A DNA stretch of 64,000 nt from Methanohalophilus levihalophilus (GTDB lineage: Archaea; Halobacteriota; Methanosarcinia; Methanosarcinales; Methanosarcinaceae): positions 310,001 through 374,000 of the forward strand of contig NZ_JAGGLK010000001.1 in the NCBI RefSeq assembly GCF_017874375.1, written 5' to 3'. The stretch's first letter is position 1. Every line of letters starts with the position of its first letter. Position numbers and translations under genes: made by a program. The notes under the pieces are model-generated. The model saw only the letters and a program-made list of their open reading frames with translations, made no database searches and was not told where the DNA came from. Positions 26,247 through 34,478 of the stretch are shown piece by piece.

Positions 26247-28289
26247 ATGTCTTTGATTGTATCTATGAAATCCCGAAATTTTATTATGGTAATGCAGGTT
26301 GCACTTTCCATTCTTATCATTATTGGAGGTTGTGGGCTTTGCACTGCAGATTGTCAGGAAGATCCTGATGAAGATATCCAATGGGATGATGAAGGTAGTG
26401 TCACTGTCAAGTGGGGACAAACTGAAAGAATTTCAGTTAATGGAATTAGTTATATCATAAAAGCAGAAGACTTTGGACCCGGGCTGGAACCGGAATCAGT
26501 TTCAATTTCCGTTGCAAATGAAGAAACTGGAGTTGTGGAACATGCCATTCTCTTCCTGAATAATTATAACTACCGGACTGCTGAGTACGACTATGAACTG
26601 AAATTGTACCTCAAAGAGATCAAGGTTGATTCTGACAAGACACCTTCGGCAACTTTCGAGTATGACAGGCGTGGGATCCCGGAACTTGAGGTTAAAATCG
26701 AGGCAAGCTCCGAAGAATTTGGTGAAATAGATGTTTCTTCTGAACAATATGCGCCTGATGAAGAGAAGGATTTCGACATAAAAATCAGGAATAAAGGAAG
26801 TGCCCGGATTTTTGATGTAGAACTTAGGATTGATCCGGGTGAGTTCACAATAACTGAAAAAAATGAGTTTAATAAGGAAGGTTCTGAGCTTACGATGGAC
26901 TTTAATTGCATAAACGCGGATGAAGATCTGACCTTTAATTTCACAGCCCGTGCTCCAGAATGGGATGGTTCCACCTCCCCATACAATCTTAATTACACAA
27001 TTCATGTCCTTGCAGATGGAAGGGACATTCTTGATTACAACTATGATTTTAAGGACAACATAACTCTCAGGGCTACTGATCCTGAGCTAAACGTAGTTCA
27101 GAGGGTTTATGCGCGCTCTTTTAATTATGCAAATGAAAGCAATGAGTGCAGGGCTGAGATTGATCTTAGTCCCTGGTATATTGAAGGCGGAAATCCTGAA
27201 GATTTATGGGATTATGTAACGGTGCATGGGGGTGTTTTCTCCACAGGCCTCTATACAGTGAGGAATGTGGAAGAACTACAGTCCGAACTTCCGGAAGAGC
27301 TTGTAGCGGTTGAGGTAACAGGTGATGGAAGTCCTGATTATATTTCCCCTGATTCTCCTTATTCTTTCAGCTATAAGTTGATGCCAACTGCTCCGGGTAC
27401 CTATACTCTCAAACCTTTCGAAACCAGAGTGGATTTCTTTGGTAAGGATTTCAACTGGAAGAGTGACAATTCCATTAAAATTATTGTTCATGGGCCTGAT
27501 ATTTCCTTATCTAAGACTTTGGAGATACAGGATGATTCTTATCTGGTAAAGGTGAATGTGGAAAATGTTGGGGATCGGGCAGCATGGATAAATGTCTCGG
27601 ATAGTGTTCCGGAAGAATGCAATTATGTTGACGGCAGTCTTGAGGAAAGCATCGAAGATAGTTCCCTTCCTCTTGATGAATGGGAAATTAACGTTCATAA
27701 CAATGGTTCATGTTCCATGAGCGTTGAAGGTGTATTCCTGCCTCCTTCAACTTCACTGGGTTTTTCATATGAACTTAATTCCGGTGAAATCGAATCTCTT
27801 CCTTATGCGCAAGCTGAATTCAGGGCACGAAATCTGTATTGGGGTTACGTCCGCTCTGATTACTATGAAAATGGTCAATGGGTATCCCAGCATTGGGACC
27901 GTTTCCTTGGGGAGTGGGTATTTGATCTACCTGCAGAAATTCACGATGAAGCACAGAACTCCGAGATGGGGGTCGAGGAGGATTCTGAAGAGACTACGGA
28001 AGGATCTGCCATTGATCCTTCCATAGTCCTTGCCAGTACTGCTGTGACAGGGACTGCTGGAGCAGTTGAAAATGAGTCGAGGGCACAGATGACCGGTTTT
28101 ATGGACTTTTTTGACGGTATAATAGACTCCATCATAGGTGTAATACTAGGAACAACTTCAGAAGTCGGGGGTGCTATGGGAAATGCGGGTGATGCCATAG
28201 GCACTATTGCCGAGGATTCTTTTCATGTTGTGGCAATTATAGTAGTTGTTGTTGGCTTCCTTGTGGGCACTTTCCTGCTGAAAAAATAA
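26247..28289 (+). CDS. Large membrane-anchored surface protein
   Basis: A 680-residue protein. An N-terminal signal-like helix (MVMQVALSILIIIGGCGLC) is followed by an acidic extracellular region of beta-rich repeats. These contain CARDB/DUF11-like segments (DFDIKIRNKGSARIFDVEL and VKVNVENVGDRAAWINVSD) and several N-glycosylation sequons. A linker rich in Glu, Ser and Thr and a C-terminal membrane helix (VAIIVVVVGFLVGTFLL) ending in Lys-Lys complete it. The latter resembles S-layer-type anchoring. It begins one base after the small membrane gene and precedes the pstS promoter. Function unknown; an adhesive or structural surface role is inferred. Confidence 0.72.
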   Translation: MSLIVSMKSRNFIMVMQVALSILIIIGGCGLCTADCQEDPDEDIQWDDEGSVTVKWGQTERISVNGISYIIKAEDFGPGLEPESVSISVANEETGVVEHAILFLNNYNYRTAEYDYELKLYLKEIKVDSDKTPSATFEYDRRGIPELEVKIEASSEEFGEIDVSSEQYAPDEEKDFDIKIRNKGSARIFDVELRIDPGEFTITEKNEFNKEGSELTMDFNCINADEDLTFNFTARAPEWDGSTSPYNLNYTIHVLADGRDILDYNYDFKDNITLRATDPELNVVQRVYARSFNYANESNECRAEIDLSPWYIEGGNPEDLWDYVTVHGGVFSTGLYTVRNVEELQSELPEELVAVEVTGDGSPDYISPDSPYSFSYKLMPTAPGTYTLKPFETRVDFFGKDFNWKSDNSIKIIVHGPDISLSKTLEIQDDSYLVKVNVENVGDRAAWINVSDSVPEECNYVDGSLEESIEDSSLPLDEWEINVHNNGSCSMSVEGVFLPPSTSLGFSYELNSGEIESLPYAQAEFRARNLYWGYVRSDYYENGQWVSQHWDRFLGEWVFDLPAEIHDEAQNSEMGVEEDSEETTEGSAIDPSIVLASTAVTGTAGAVENESRAQMTGFMDFFDGIIDSIIGVILGTTSEVGGAMGNAGDAIGTIAEDSFHVVAIIVVVVGFLVGTFLLKK

Positions 28290-28723
28290 AGCCTGTTTTC
28301 TCTTTCTAAGATTCGCGATTTAGACGAATTAAACCATGGGGGGTAAAAATAGTTCCTGATCCCGTCTTCCTGCGAGTTTTCAGCACTCCATGTTCTCTGT
28401 GCTCTTCACGTTTCACATGTGCAAAAGGCACTTGACTCCAAAAGAGGTTGGTGCACTCCTTGGTTTCTTATTAATCAATAATGTTTCCAATTTGCTTGTT
28501 TCCAAATTTCTACAGATGAGTCTCCTTTTGTTAACTGTCACAACTACAGATTTCTATATATTCATATTATAATCTACATAGTATTAAGAAGATATGGGTA
28601 TTCATTGTGCAATCTGTATATACTCCTCCCTCCTATTATGGGTTGGACAGATAAACTCCATGTGGCTCCATTTGGAGTGTGTCTGTTTAAGCCAAAATGC
28701 TATAAAATAAAGGTGTAAAAGAA
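28290..28723 (+). promoter_or_regulatory. pstS upstream region (434 bases)
   Basis: No convincing gene. CTATATATTC at 28554-28563 is a good TATA box, placing transcription start near 28585 and giving a leader of about 140 bases. The leader contains a hairpin (annotated separately). AGGTG at 28711-28715 is the ribosome site, 8 bases before the pstS ATG. The long leader is notable in a genome where many genes look leaderless. Confidence 0.6.
28647..28686 (+). promoter_or_regulatory. Two-part hairpin in the pstS leader
   Basis: ACAGA (28647-28651) pairs with TCTGT (28682-28686), and inside it ACTCCA (28655-28660) pairs with TGGAGT (28673-28678) around a 12-base loop, with a 3x3 internal loop between stems. 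It lies in the transcribed leader 38 bases before the pstS ATG. It could act as an RNA control element or as a DNA operator. No T-run follows, so it is not a simple terminator. Confidence 0.45.
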
Positions 28724-29704
28724 ATGGACTTAAAACAGTTCTTTAAGAGCGAAGAGGGTATTTCACCAATAGTGGCTACCCTTGTACTTGTTGTAGTGGC
28801 AATTGCCGGTGCAGCTGGTGTTGGTACAATCATGGGATCATTCTCCTCCGATGTTTCTGACGACGCAAGTGCTACAGAAGCATCCTCTGCAGCCTCGACA
28901 GAACTTCTCATTGCAGGAAGCTCAACCGTTCAACCAGTTTCTGAACTCCTCGCAGAAGCATACATGAAGGAGCACCCAGGTGTTAAAGTAACCGTGCAGG
29001 GCGGCGGCTCCGGTGCAGGTATCACCTCAACCCAGATGGACATCGTTGACATCGGTGCAGCATCCAAGGATGTAGACACTGTAACAGAATACCCCGATCT
29101 TGAGAAACACACTATCGGTGGTAGTGGACTTGTCATTATCGGTAATGATGCTTCCTCAATTGGTCTTGACGGTGCAAACGTTAGTGCTGCAGACCTGAAA
29201 ACCATTTACGACAACGTGGTTGGCGGTACAGTAACAGTATCTGTTGATGGTAACGGAACCCTTGCATACGATGCAGCAGGTACAACCGTAACAGTCTTCC
29301 AGCGTAGTGACGCGAGTGGTACCGAAGAAACCTTTGATAAGTGGGTGGACGAAAAGGGCTACTCTGACGAGACCGAAGCAATCGGCAAAGAAGGTAACTC
29401 TGGTGTACTTGCAGCAGTAGAAGACACCGATGACTCCATCGCTTTCGTAGATTATGGTTTCTATGCGTCAGGTGACGGTATTGTAGCAATCAACCCAGTA
29501 GGCTATACTGTTTCCAAGGACAACATCCTTGATTGCCTTGCAGGTGAAGATACCTATGATAGCGGTCTTACAAGACCACTCAACTACCTGACCAATGGTG
29601 CACCAAGCTCAGTAGAGCAGTCTTACATTCAGTTTGCAATGTCCCCTGCATCCAAGCAGTACTTCAACGAAGTAGGATATTTCTCTATCATTGAATTCGC
29701 CTAA
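28724..29704 (+). CDS. pstS: Phosphate-binding protein PstS with type IV pilin (class III) signal
   Basis: A 326-residue PstS. The mature part starts around residue 60 (LLIAGSSTVQPVSELLAEA) with the phosphate-loop residues GSST, GGGSGAG and RSDASGTEETF. The N-terminus is neither a Sec nor a lipobox signal: it reads KSEEGISPIVATLVLVV, a pilin-type leader in which cleavage is expected after Gly12, followed by a long hydrophobic helix and a Ser/Ala/Asp linker. Such signals are cut by PibD/EppA-type peptidases and allow assembly by pilus machinery. Codons ending in C are frequent, suggesting high expression. A terminator separates it from pstC. Confidence 0.93.
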   Translation: MDLKQFFKSEEGISPIVATLVLVVVAIAGAAGVGTIMGSFSSDVSDDASATEASSAASTELLIAGSSTVQPVSELLAEAYMKEHPGVKVTVQGGGSGAGITSTQMDIVDIGAASKDVDTVTEYPDLEKHTIGGSGLVIIGNDASSIGLDGANVSAADLKTIYDNVVGGTVTVSVDGNGTLAYDAAGTTVTVFQRSDASGTEETFDKWVDEKGYSDETEAIGKEGNSGVLAAVEDTDDSIAFVDYGFYASGDGIVAINPVGYTVSKDNILDCLAGEDTYDSGLTRPLNYLTNGAPSSVEQSYIQFAMSPASKQYFNEVGYFSIIEFA

Positions 29705-29711
29705 ACTTAAG

Positions 29712-29754
29712 GTCCCTTCTGTGCCAGTCCTCTGGCACAGGACATCTTTTTTTT
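29712..29754 (+). terminator. Hairpin terminator or attenuator between pstS and pstC
   Basis: TGTGCCAG (29720-29727) pairs perfectly with CTGGCACA (29732-29739) around the loop TCCT. Outer bases GTCC (29712-29715) can pair with GGAC (29740-29743) across a bulge. Eight T residues follow at 29747-29754. It ends 27 bases before the pstC ATG. It should end or reduce most transcripts after pstS, giving more binding protein than permease. Confidence 0.75.
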
Positions 29755-29781
29755 GAAAACGAATCGTAGTTTTTGAGAAAC

Positions 29782-30702
29782 ATGAAAACCAATAATAAAA
29801 TCGATTTTCATCACCTTTTATTCCTCTCGTGTGGATTGCTTACTGTAATTGTTATTACTTTTTTCGTAGGTTTTGTATTCTATACTGCTTATCCAATATT
29901 TGCACAGGAAGGCTTTTCATTCCTGACCGGCGACCGATGGAGTTACACTGATGATGTATTTGGCATCAGGATCTTTATTCTGGGTTCCTTGATATTAACC
30001 GGTACAACTCTCTTGATGGCGGTTCCTTTGAGCCTTTTCAGTGCTATCTGTATTTCGGAATTTGTCTCTGAAAAAGTTGAATTTGTCTTCAAATCCCTTA
30101 TTGAATTGCTTGTGGGTATCCCTTCAGTGGTTTACGGGATTTTCGGTTTGTTTGTTCTGGAAAACATTTTCCAGTATCAAATAGAGCCTTTTATATCCTC
30201 TACTCTTGGCTTCATTCCTATTTTCAGGGATGTTACTCCTTCTTTCGGACTTGGTTTGCTACTTGCTTCAGTGATTCTTACTATAATGATCTTGCCCACT
30301 GTAACTGCGATTTCCATTGATGCCATGAAAGCGGTTCCCTATGATTACAGGGAAGGCTCCTATGCTGTAGGTGCTACGCAGTGGGAAACAATTCGACATG
30401 TTGTCCTCCCGGCTGCTTCGAGTGGAGTTGTTTCTGCCGTCATCCTCGGCATGATGCGTGCTATCGGGGAAACGATGGCAATTGTGATGGTATTCGGGAA
30501 TGCTGTCAATGTCCCCGTCAGTCTGATGGACACAGGTTTTGCAATGACATCCAAGATCCTTAATGACATCGGTTTTTACGTAGCACAGGATGTTCCCCGA
30601 AGTGCACTTTTCGGTATTGCAGCAGTTCTTTTTGCAATTGAAATCGTTCTTGTGGCTGCAGCAAGGTATGTTGGTAAAAGAGGGATGGTGATCCAGTCAT
30701 GA
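29782..30702 (+). CDS. pstC: Phosphate ABC transporter permease PstC
   Basis: A 306-residue permease with six predicted membrane helices. The cytoplasmic EAA-type loop DYREGSYAVGATQWETIRHVVLP contacts the ATPase in normal Pst systems. IGETMAIVMVFGN near the end is typical of PstC. I take ATG 29782, not TTG 29773, since the protein then begins MKTNNKIDFHHL and the extra residues add nothing. The stop overlaps the pstA start (ATGA). Confidence 0.93.
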   Translation: MKTNNKIDFHHLLFLSCGLLTVIVITFFVGFVFYTAYPIFAQEGFSFLTGDRWSYTDDVFGIRIFILGSLILTGTTLLMAVPLSLFSAICISEFVSEKVEFVFKSLIELLVGIPSVVYGIFGLFVLENIFQYQIEPFISSTLGFIPIFRDVTPSFGLGLLLASVILTIMILPTVTAISIDAMKAVPYDYREGSYAVGATQWETIRHVVLPAASSGVVSAVILGMMRAIGETMAIVMVFGNAVNVPVSLMDTGFAMTSKILNDIGFYVAQDVPRSALFGIAAVLFAIEIVLVAAARYVGKRGMVIQS

Positions 30703-31592
30703 ATAATCGGATACTGAAAGGCAAGATATTCAAGGGAATGGCCTATGCAGGTGCCATTATATCGTTGCTTGCCCTTGTGACTATACTTGGTTCAATATTG
30801 CATCAGGCACTTCCATCTTTAAGTTGGGCTTTTATTTTTACGGCAGAATCAGATGTTGAAGGTCTTGGGGGTGGTGTTGCAAATGCTGTGATTGGTACTG
30901 TTTTGCTATCCGTATTGTCTCCTCTGCTTGCAACTCCTCTTGCAATTGGCACGGCAGTTTACCTCAAGCGCTATGCTACTAATGAGAAGCTCGTGAAAAG
31001 TCTGAGCTTTATGCTTGATGTTCTCTCCGGCACACCTTCCATTGTGCTTGGGATCTTCGGTCTCCTGTTTATTGTTATATACATGCGGGAAGTTACCGGA
31101 GGTTTCTCACTTATTTCCGGTGTTATTGCACTTGCAATCCTGATACTTCCGGTTATTGAAAGGGCAACGGAAGAAGCAATTGATACTGTTCCCCAGAGTC
31201 TTGAGGAAGGGAGTTATGCTCTTGGGGCAACCAAATGGCATACCATCAGGGATATAACCCTTCCATATGCACTATCGGGGATTCTTACCGGTATTGTCCT
31301 GAGTATCGGACGTGCAGCCGAGGAATCTGCTGTCGTAATCCTGACTGCTGGCTACACCCAGTTCTCTCCTGAACTTAAGGTGGCTGCAAATGAAAAATTA
31401 ATCTTTGGGGTCAAAGTTTATCCATTTCAGGATCTTATTGCTGCCCTCCCAATTACGGTGTACAAATCTTTTGAATTCCCGCATCTGATAGATCCTTCCC
31501 AGGGGTTTGCAGCTGCTGTTGTCCTGATCTTTATTGTAATGGTAATTAACTTCACAACCCGCCTAATAGTCTGGAGGCGCCGCATTGGCTAA
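30699..31592 (+). CDS. pstA: Phosphate ABC transporter permease PstA
   Basis: A 297-residue permease, partner of PstC in the membrane channel, with about six helices. The EAA loop is EEGSYALGATKWHTIRDITLP, and the conserved GTPSIVLGIFGLLF and GRAAEESAVVILTAG segments are present. Its stop overlaps the next gene by 8 bases. In standard pst operons pstB follows here; instead the following gene encodes a pilus-type secretion ATPase. No PstB-type ABC ATPase with an LSGGQ signature is found anywhere in the window. Confidence 0.93.
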   Translation: MNNRILKGKIFKGMAYAGAIISLLALVTILGSILHQALPSLSWAFIFTAESDVEGLGGGVANAVIGTVLLSVLSPLLATPLAIGTAVYLKRYATNEKLVKSLSFMLDVLSGTPSIVLGIFGLLFIVIYMREVTGGFSLISGVIALAILILPVIERATEEAIDTVPQSLEEGSYALGATKWHTIRDITLPYALSGILTGIVLSIGRAAEESAVVILTAGYTQFSPELKVAANEKLIFGVKVYPFQDLIAALPITVYKSFEFPHLIDPSQGFAAAVVLIFIVMVINFTTRLIVWRRRIG

Positions 31593-33540
31593 ACTGAAGC
31601 TTCTGCAAAAGAAGAGTTCGGAAAAGGAAGATTCCGGTATTAACAGCATGCCAAATCCTCCGCAGGAGGATAAATCTGAAAATAGTGGACGCTTTTCAAT
31701 GCCTTCCCTTCGAAAAAAAGACAATCAAAAAGGGGGAAAAGTATTTGCTGAAGCTCTTTTGGAAGGGGATGCCAAATCCAAAAAACCCAAAAGTGGTAAA
31801 TTCAGCATTGAAGCTATTATTGAACGCTTTCTCGCACCCGATTGCGATGACATGGAAGGACTGGGTTTTGATACCGGTCAGGTAGAAGAACCGAAAATGG
31901 GAGTTTCCTTCAGGGATGTCGATATCACTTATGAGGTCCAGTCTCCTTTTCAGTATGCTCATGTGGAATTTAACGGGGAGGAACTACAATATACATGCCA
32001 TGAGCCGCCTCTGAGTGAAAGCGAGATGCGCTATCTCAAAATCATCGAAAGTGCCTTTGAAAAACTGACAAACACCGATATTCTTATAATCAGGCCTGAT
32101 GAGCGCAGGGAAGCTCTCCGCGCCAGGTTCTCAATGATTATTGACATTTACAGGCTGGAGATGACCGATTTTCAGAAAGAAAAAATGTTCTACTACCTCC
32201 TGAAAAAATACGTCGGTTTCGGGCAGATTGACATTTTGATGAATGATCCCTATATCGAAGATATTACCTGCAACGGCCCTGAAATGCCTCTTTATATCAA
32301 CCACAGGATGTACGGTTCAATCAGGACCGATGTTGTTTTTGAAGAGATTGATCTTAACAACTTCGTCATGAAAATGGCCCAGACATCCGGAAGGCATATT
32401 TCCGTTCTCCAGCCCATCAGGGATGCAACCCTTGCAGACGGAAGCCGTGTCAACCTGACCCTCGGAAAAGAAGTCACGAAAAAGGGTTCTACATTTACCA
32501 TCAGGCGTTTCAAATCCAATCCTGTATCTGCGGTAGACTTGATGAATTACGGTACTTTCAATGCCGAAGTTCTCGCTTACCTGTGGATAGTGGTTGAGTA
32601 TAAACGCTCCATCCTTGCAGCAGGGGGAACCGCTTCAGGTAAGACTACAACCCTTAACGCAATGGGTGCTTTTATCCGTCCGGAGTACAAAATTGTGTCC
32701 ATTGAAGATACTGCTGAAATGAATCTCATGCATCCAAACTGGACTCAGTCAATAACACGCGCCGGGTTTGGTGGTTCAGAAGGAGGCAAATCTGCAGGTG
32801 ATATTGAGTTATATGATCTTCTTAAAGCTGCATTGAGACAACGTCCTGAATATATTGTTGTTGGTGAAGTAAGGGGTGCGGAAGCATCCACTCTCTTCCA
32901 GGCCATCTCTGTAGGTCACCCTTGTATGGGTACCATTCACGCCGGTTCAATGAAAGAATTGCTTTCAAGGGTTGAATCCGAGCCGATGAATGTGCCACGC
33001 AACCTTTTCTCAAGTCTTGATGTTGTAATCTTCAACTCCATGATCAAAGTGGGGGAACACTTCATACGCAGAGCATTGCGTATTGTGGAACTCGTGGAAA
33101 TGGATCCTGAAAAAGGGGATTTGATTACAAATCCTGTGTTTAAATGGAATCCAATCGATGACACTTATATTTACAGCGGGGGAAGCGCAATGTTTGAAGC
33201 CATCTCTGAAGAATTCGGTATAGGGGTGGATTTTCTTGAAGAGGAAATGAGGAACCGGTCCAAACATCTTGACTGGATGCAGAAAAACGATATTAAGAAC
33301 TATGAAGAAGTCGTCAAAGCCATCCGGAGATATGCGAGGGATAAGGATGCTATGCTTGAAGAGGAGCATCGCGGACAAAAATCTCATACCGCTCCTGGTG
33401 ATGAAATAGTCGAATACATTGAAGATGTGGTAAAAGAAGTTACTTTGGATGATGTTCCTTTTGAAGACGATATCGATTCACTTGGAAACGCAACAAAATC
33501 CCGGGATTTGTCTGATAGTACTATGGGTGGGGTGGCATGA
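31585..33540 (+). CDS. Type IV pilus/archaellum-type assembly ATPase (GspE/TadA/VirB11 family)
   Basis: A 651-residue ATPase. A charged, low-complexity N-terminal region (1-75) precedes an N-terminal domain, then the motor core with Walker A GGTASGKT at 347-354 (Lys353), an acidic box around VSIEDTAEMN, Walker B YIVVGEVRG (Glu428) and a His box MGTIHAGS. These hexameric ATPases drive assembly of pilins at the membrane. The TTG start at 31585 is supported by GGAGG at 31573-31577, 7 bases upstream, and overlaps the pstA stop. The C-terminal 70 residues are an acidic tail not usual in the family. Confidence 0.92.
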   Translation: MAKLKLLQKKSSEKEDSGINSMPNPPQEDKSENSGRFSMPSLRKKDNQKGGKVFAEALLEGDAKSKKPKSGKFSIEAIIERFLAPDCDDMEGLGFDTGQVEEPKMGVSFRDVDITYEVQSPFQYAHVEFNGEELQYTCHEPPLSESEMRYLKIIESAFEKLTNTDILIIRPDERREALRARFSMIIDIYRLEMTDFQKEKMFYYLLKKYVGFGQIDILMNDPYIEDITCNGPEMPLYINHRMYGSIRTDVVFEEIDLNNFVMKMAQTSGRHISVLQPIRDATLADGSRVNLTLGKEVTKKGSTFTIRRFKSNPVSAVDLMNYGTFNAEVLAYLWIVVEYKRSILAAGGTASGKTTTLNAMGAFIRPEYKIVSIEDTAEMNLMHPNWTQSITRAGFGGSEGGKSAGDIELYDLLKAALRQRPEYIVVGEVRGAEASTLFQAISVGHPCMGTIHAGSMKELLSRVESEPMNVPRNLFSSLDVVIFNSMIKVGEHFIRRALRIVELVEMDPEKGDLITNPVFKWNPIDDTYIYSGGSAMFEAISEEFGIGVDFLEEEMRNRSKHLDWMQKNDIKNYEEVVKAIRRYARDKDAMLEEEHRGQKSHTAPGDEIVEYIEDVVKEVTLDDVPFEDDIDSLGNATKSRDLSDSTMGGVA

Positions 33541-34478
33541 AACTTTTCCGGAGAAAAAAAGAGCCGGAATACATTCTGGATCAGGGATATGAACATGAAA
33601 TTAAAAAAAATGCTCTTGATAAATACGTTCAAAAGTACAAGGTTTTTTGCTATCATTTTGGACGCTACGTGGATCGTGAGCCCCGAGATGAAATTGCCAA
33701 AATGCTATATCGTGCAGATATCGAAATGACTCCGGGAATGTTTGTATCACTGGCCGGGGTTACCGCAGTCCTTGCCTCGTTGCTTGTGTTTGGAAGCTCA
33801 ATATTCCTTTTCTACAATTCCACCTCTCCTCTCCTGTATATCTTTGGTCTTTCATTCCTGACTCTCGTTGTTACAGCAGGAAGTTTTCCTTTTGTCCTGT
33901 ACAATAAAATATCAAACAAGAATACGAATATTGAGCAGGAGCTCCCCTTTGCACTTGGGTATATGTCAATTCTTGCAAGCGCGGGCTCCACTCCTCTCGA
34001 AGTAATAAGGCGTATTTCCATTGAAGATTACGGGGGTATTTCTCTGGAATTCCGGAAAGTTATCTACCGGGTTGATTTGCTTGGGGAAGACGGAATTTCC
34101 GCCATGAACTATCTTATTCACAATACTTCATCTGAAATGTTTCGGACCATATGCATCGATATCACAAATACTATGCAATCGGGTGGAGGACTTAAAGCGT
34201 ATCTTGAATCCAAGTCCACAGATCTCATGAAAATGCGTAAACTTACCCAGAAGCAATTTGTTGATTCGTTGGCTGTTTACGGGGAAGGCTATCTGAGTGG
34301 TGTTGTACTGAGTGTCGTGCTTGTAATTCTGGGTATTGTTGTTGCCAGTGCACTGGGGATAGAACTGTTCCTTGAACCGAAAGTGCTTTTTACTGTATTC
34401 GTTTATGGAGTTCTTCCTTTTGTTAATATTCTTTTCTTGGTTCTCTTGTGGATGAAATATTCCGGGAGCGTAGTATGA
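33537..34478 (+). CDS. TadC/GspF-like pilus platform membrane protein, first copy
   Basis: A 313-residue inner-membrane protein of the T2SF family. Two helices near residues 75-125 and a pair near the C-terminus flank a cytoplasmic helical domain (ELPFALGYMSILASAGSTPLEVI, then MQSGGGLKAYLESKSTDLMKMR), the hallmark of the GspF/TadC fold. It anchors the assembly ATPase. The start overlaps the ATPase stop (ATGA) and its stop overlaps the next gene, so all three are co-translated. Confidence 0.88.
   Translation: MKLFRRKKEPEYILDQGYEHEIKKNALDKYVQKYKVFCYHFGRYVDREPRDEIAKMLYRADIEMTPGMFVSLAGVTAVLASLLVFGSSIFLFYNSTSPLLYIFGLSFLTLVVTAGSFPFVLYNKISNKNTNIEQELPFALGYMSILASAGSTPLEVIRRISIEDYGGISLEFRKVIYRVDLLGEDGISAMNYLIHNTSSEMFRTICIDITNTMQSGGGLKAYLESKSTDLMKMRKLTQKQFVDSLAVYGEGYLSGVVLSVVLVILGIVVASALGIELFLEPKVLFTVFVYGVLPFVNILFLVLLWMKYSGSVV

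Noticed and set aside
26502-27005. 167-codon antisense frame within the surface protein gene
   Set aside because: Shadow of a well-supported gene, with no start signal and no recognisable pattern.
28390-28572. 60-codon plus-strand reading frame in the pstS upstream region
   Set aside because: No ribosome site, overlaps the promoter TATA, and protein composition is not convincing.
31585-33540. PstB in the usual position after PstA
   Set aside because: Motifs are those of a GspE/VirB11 motor (GGTASGKT, VVGEVRG); no ABC signature or Q-loop.
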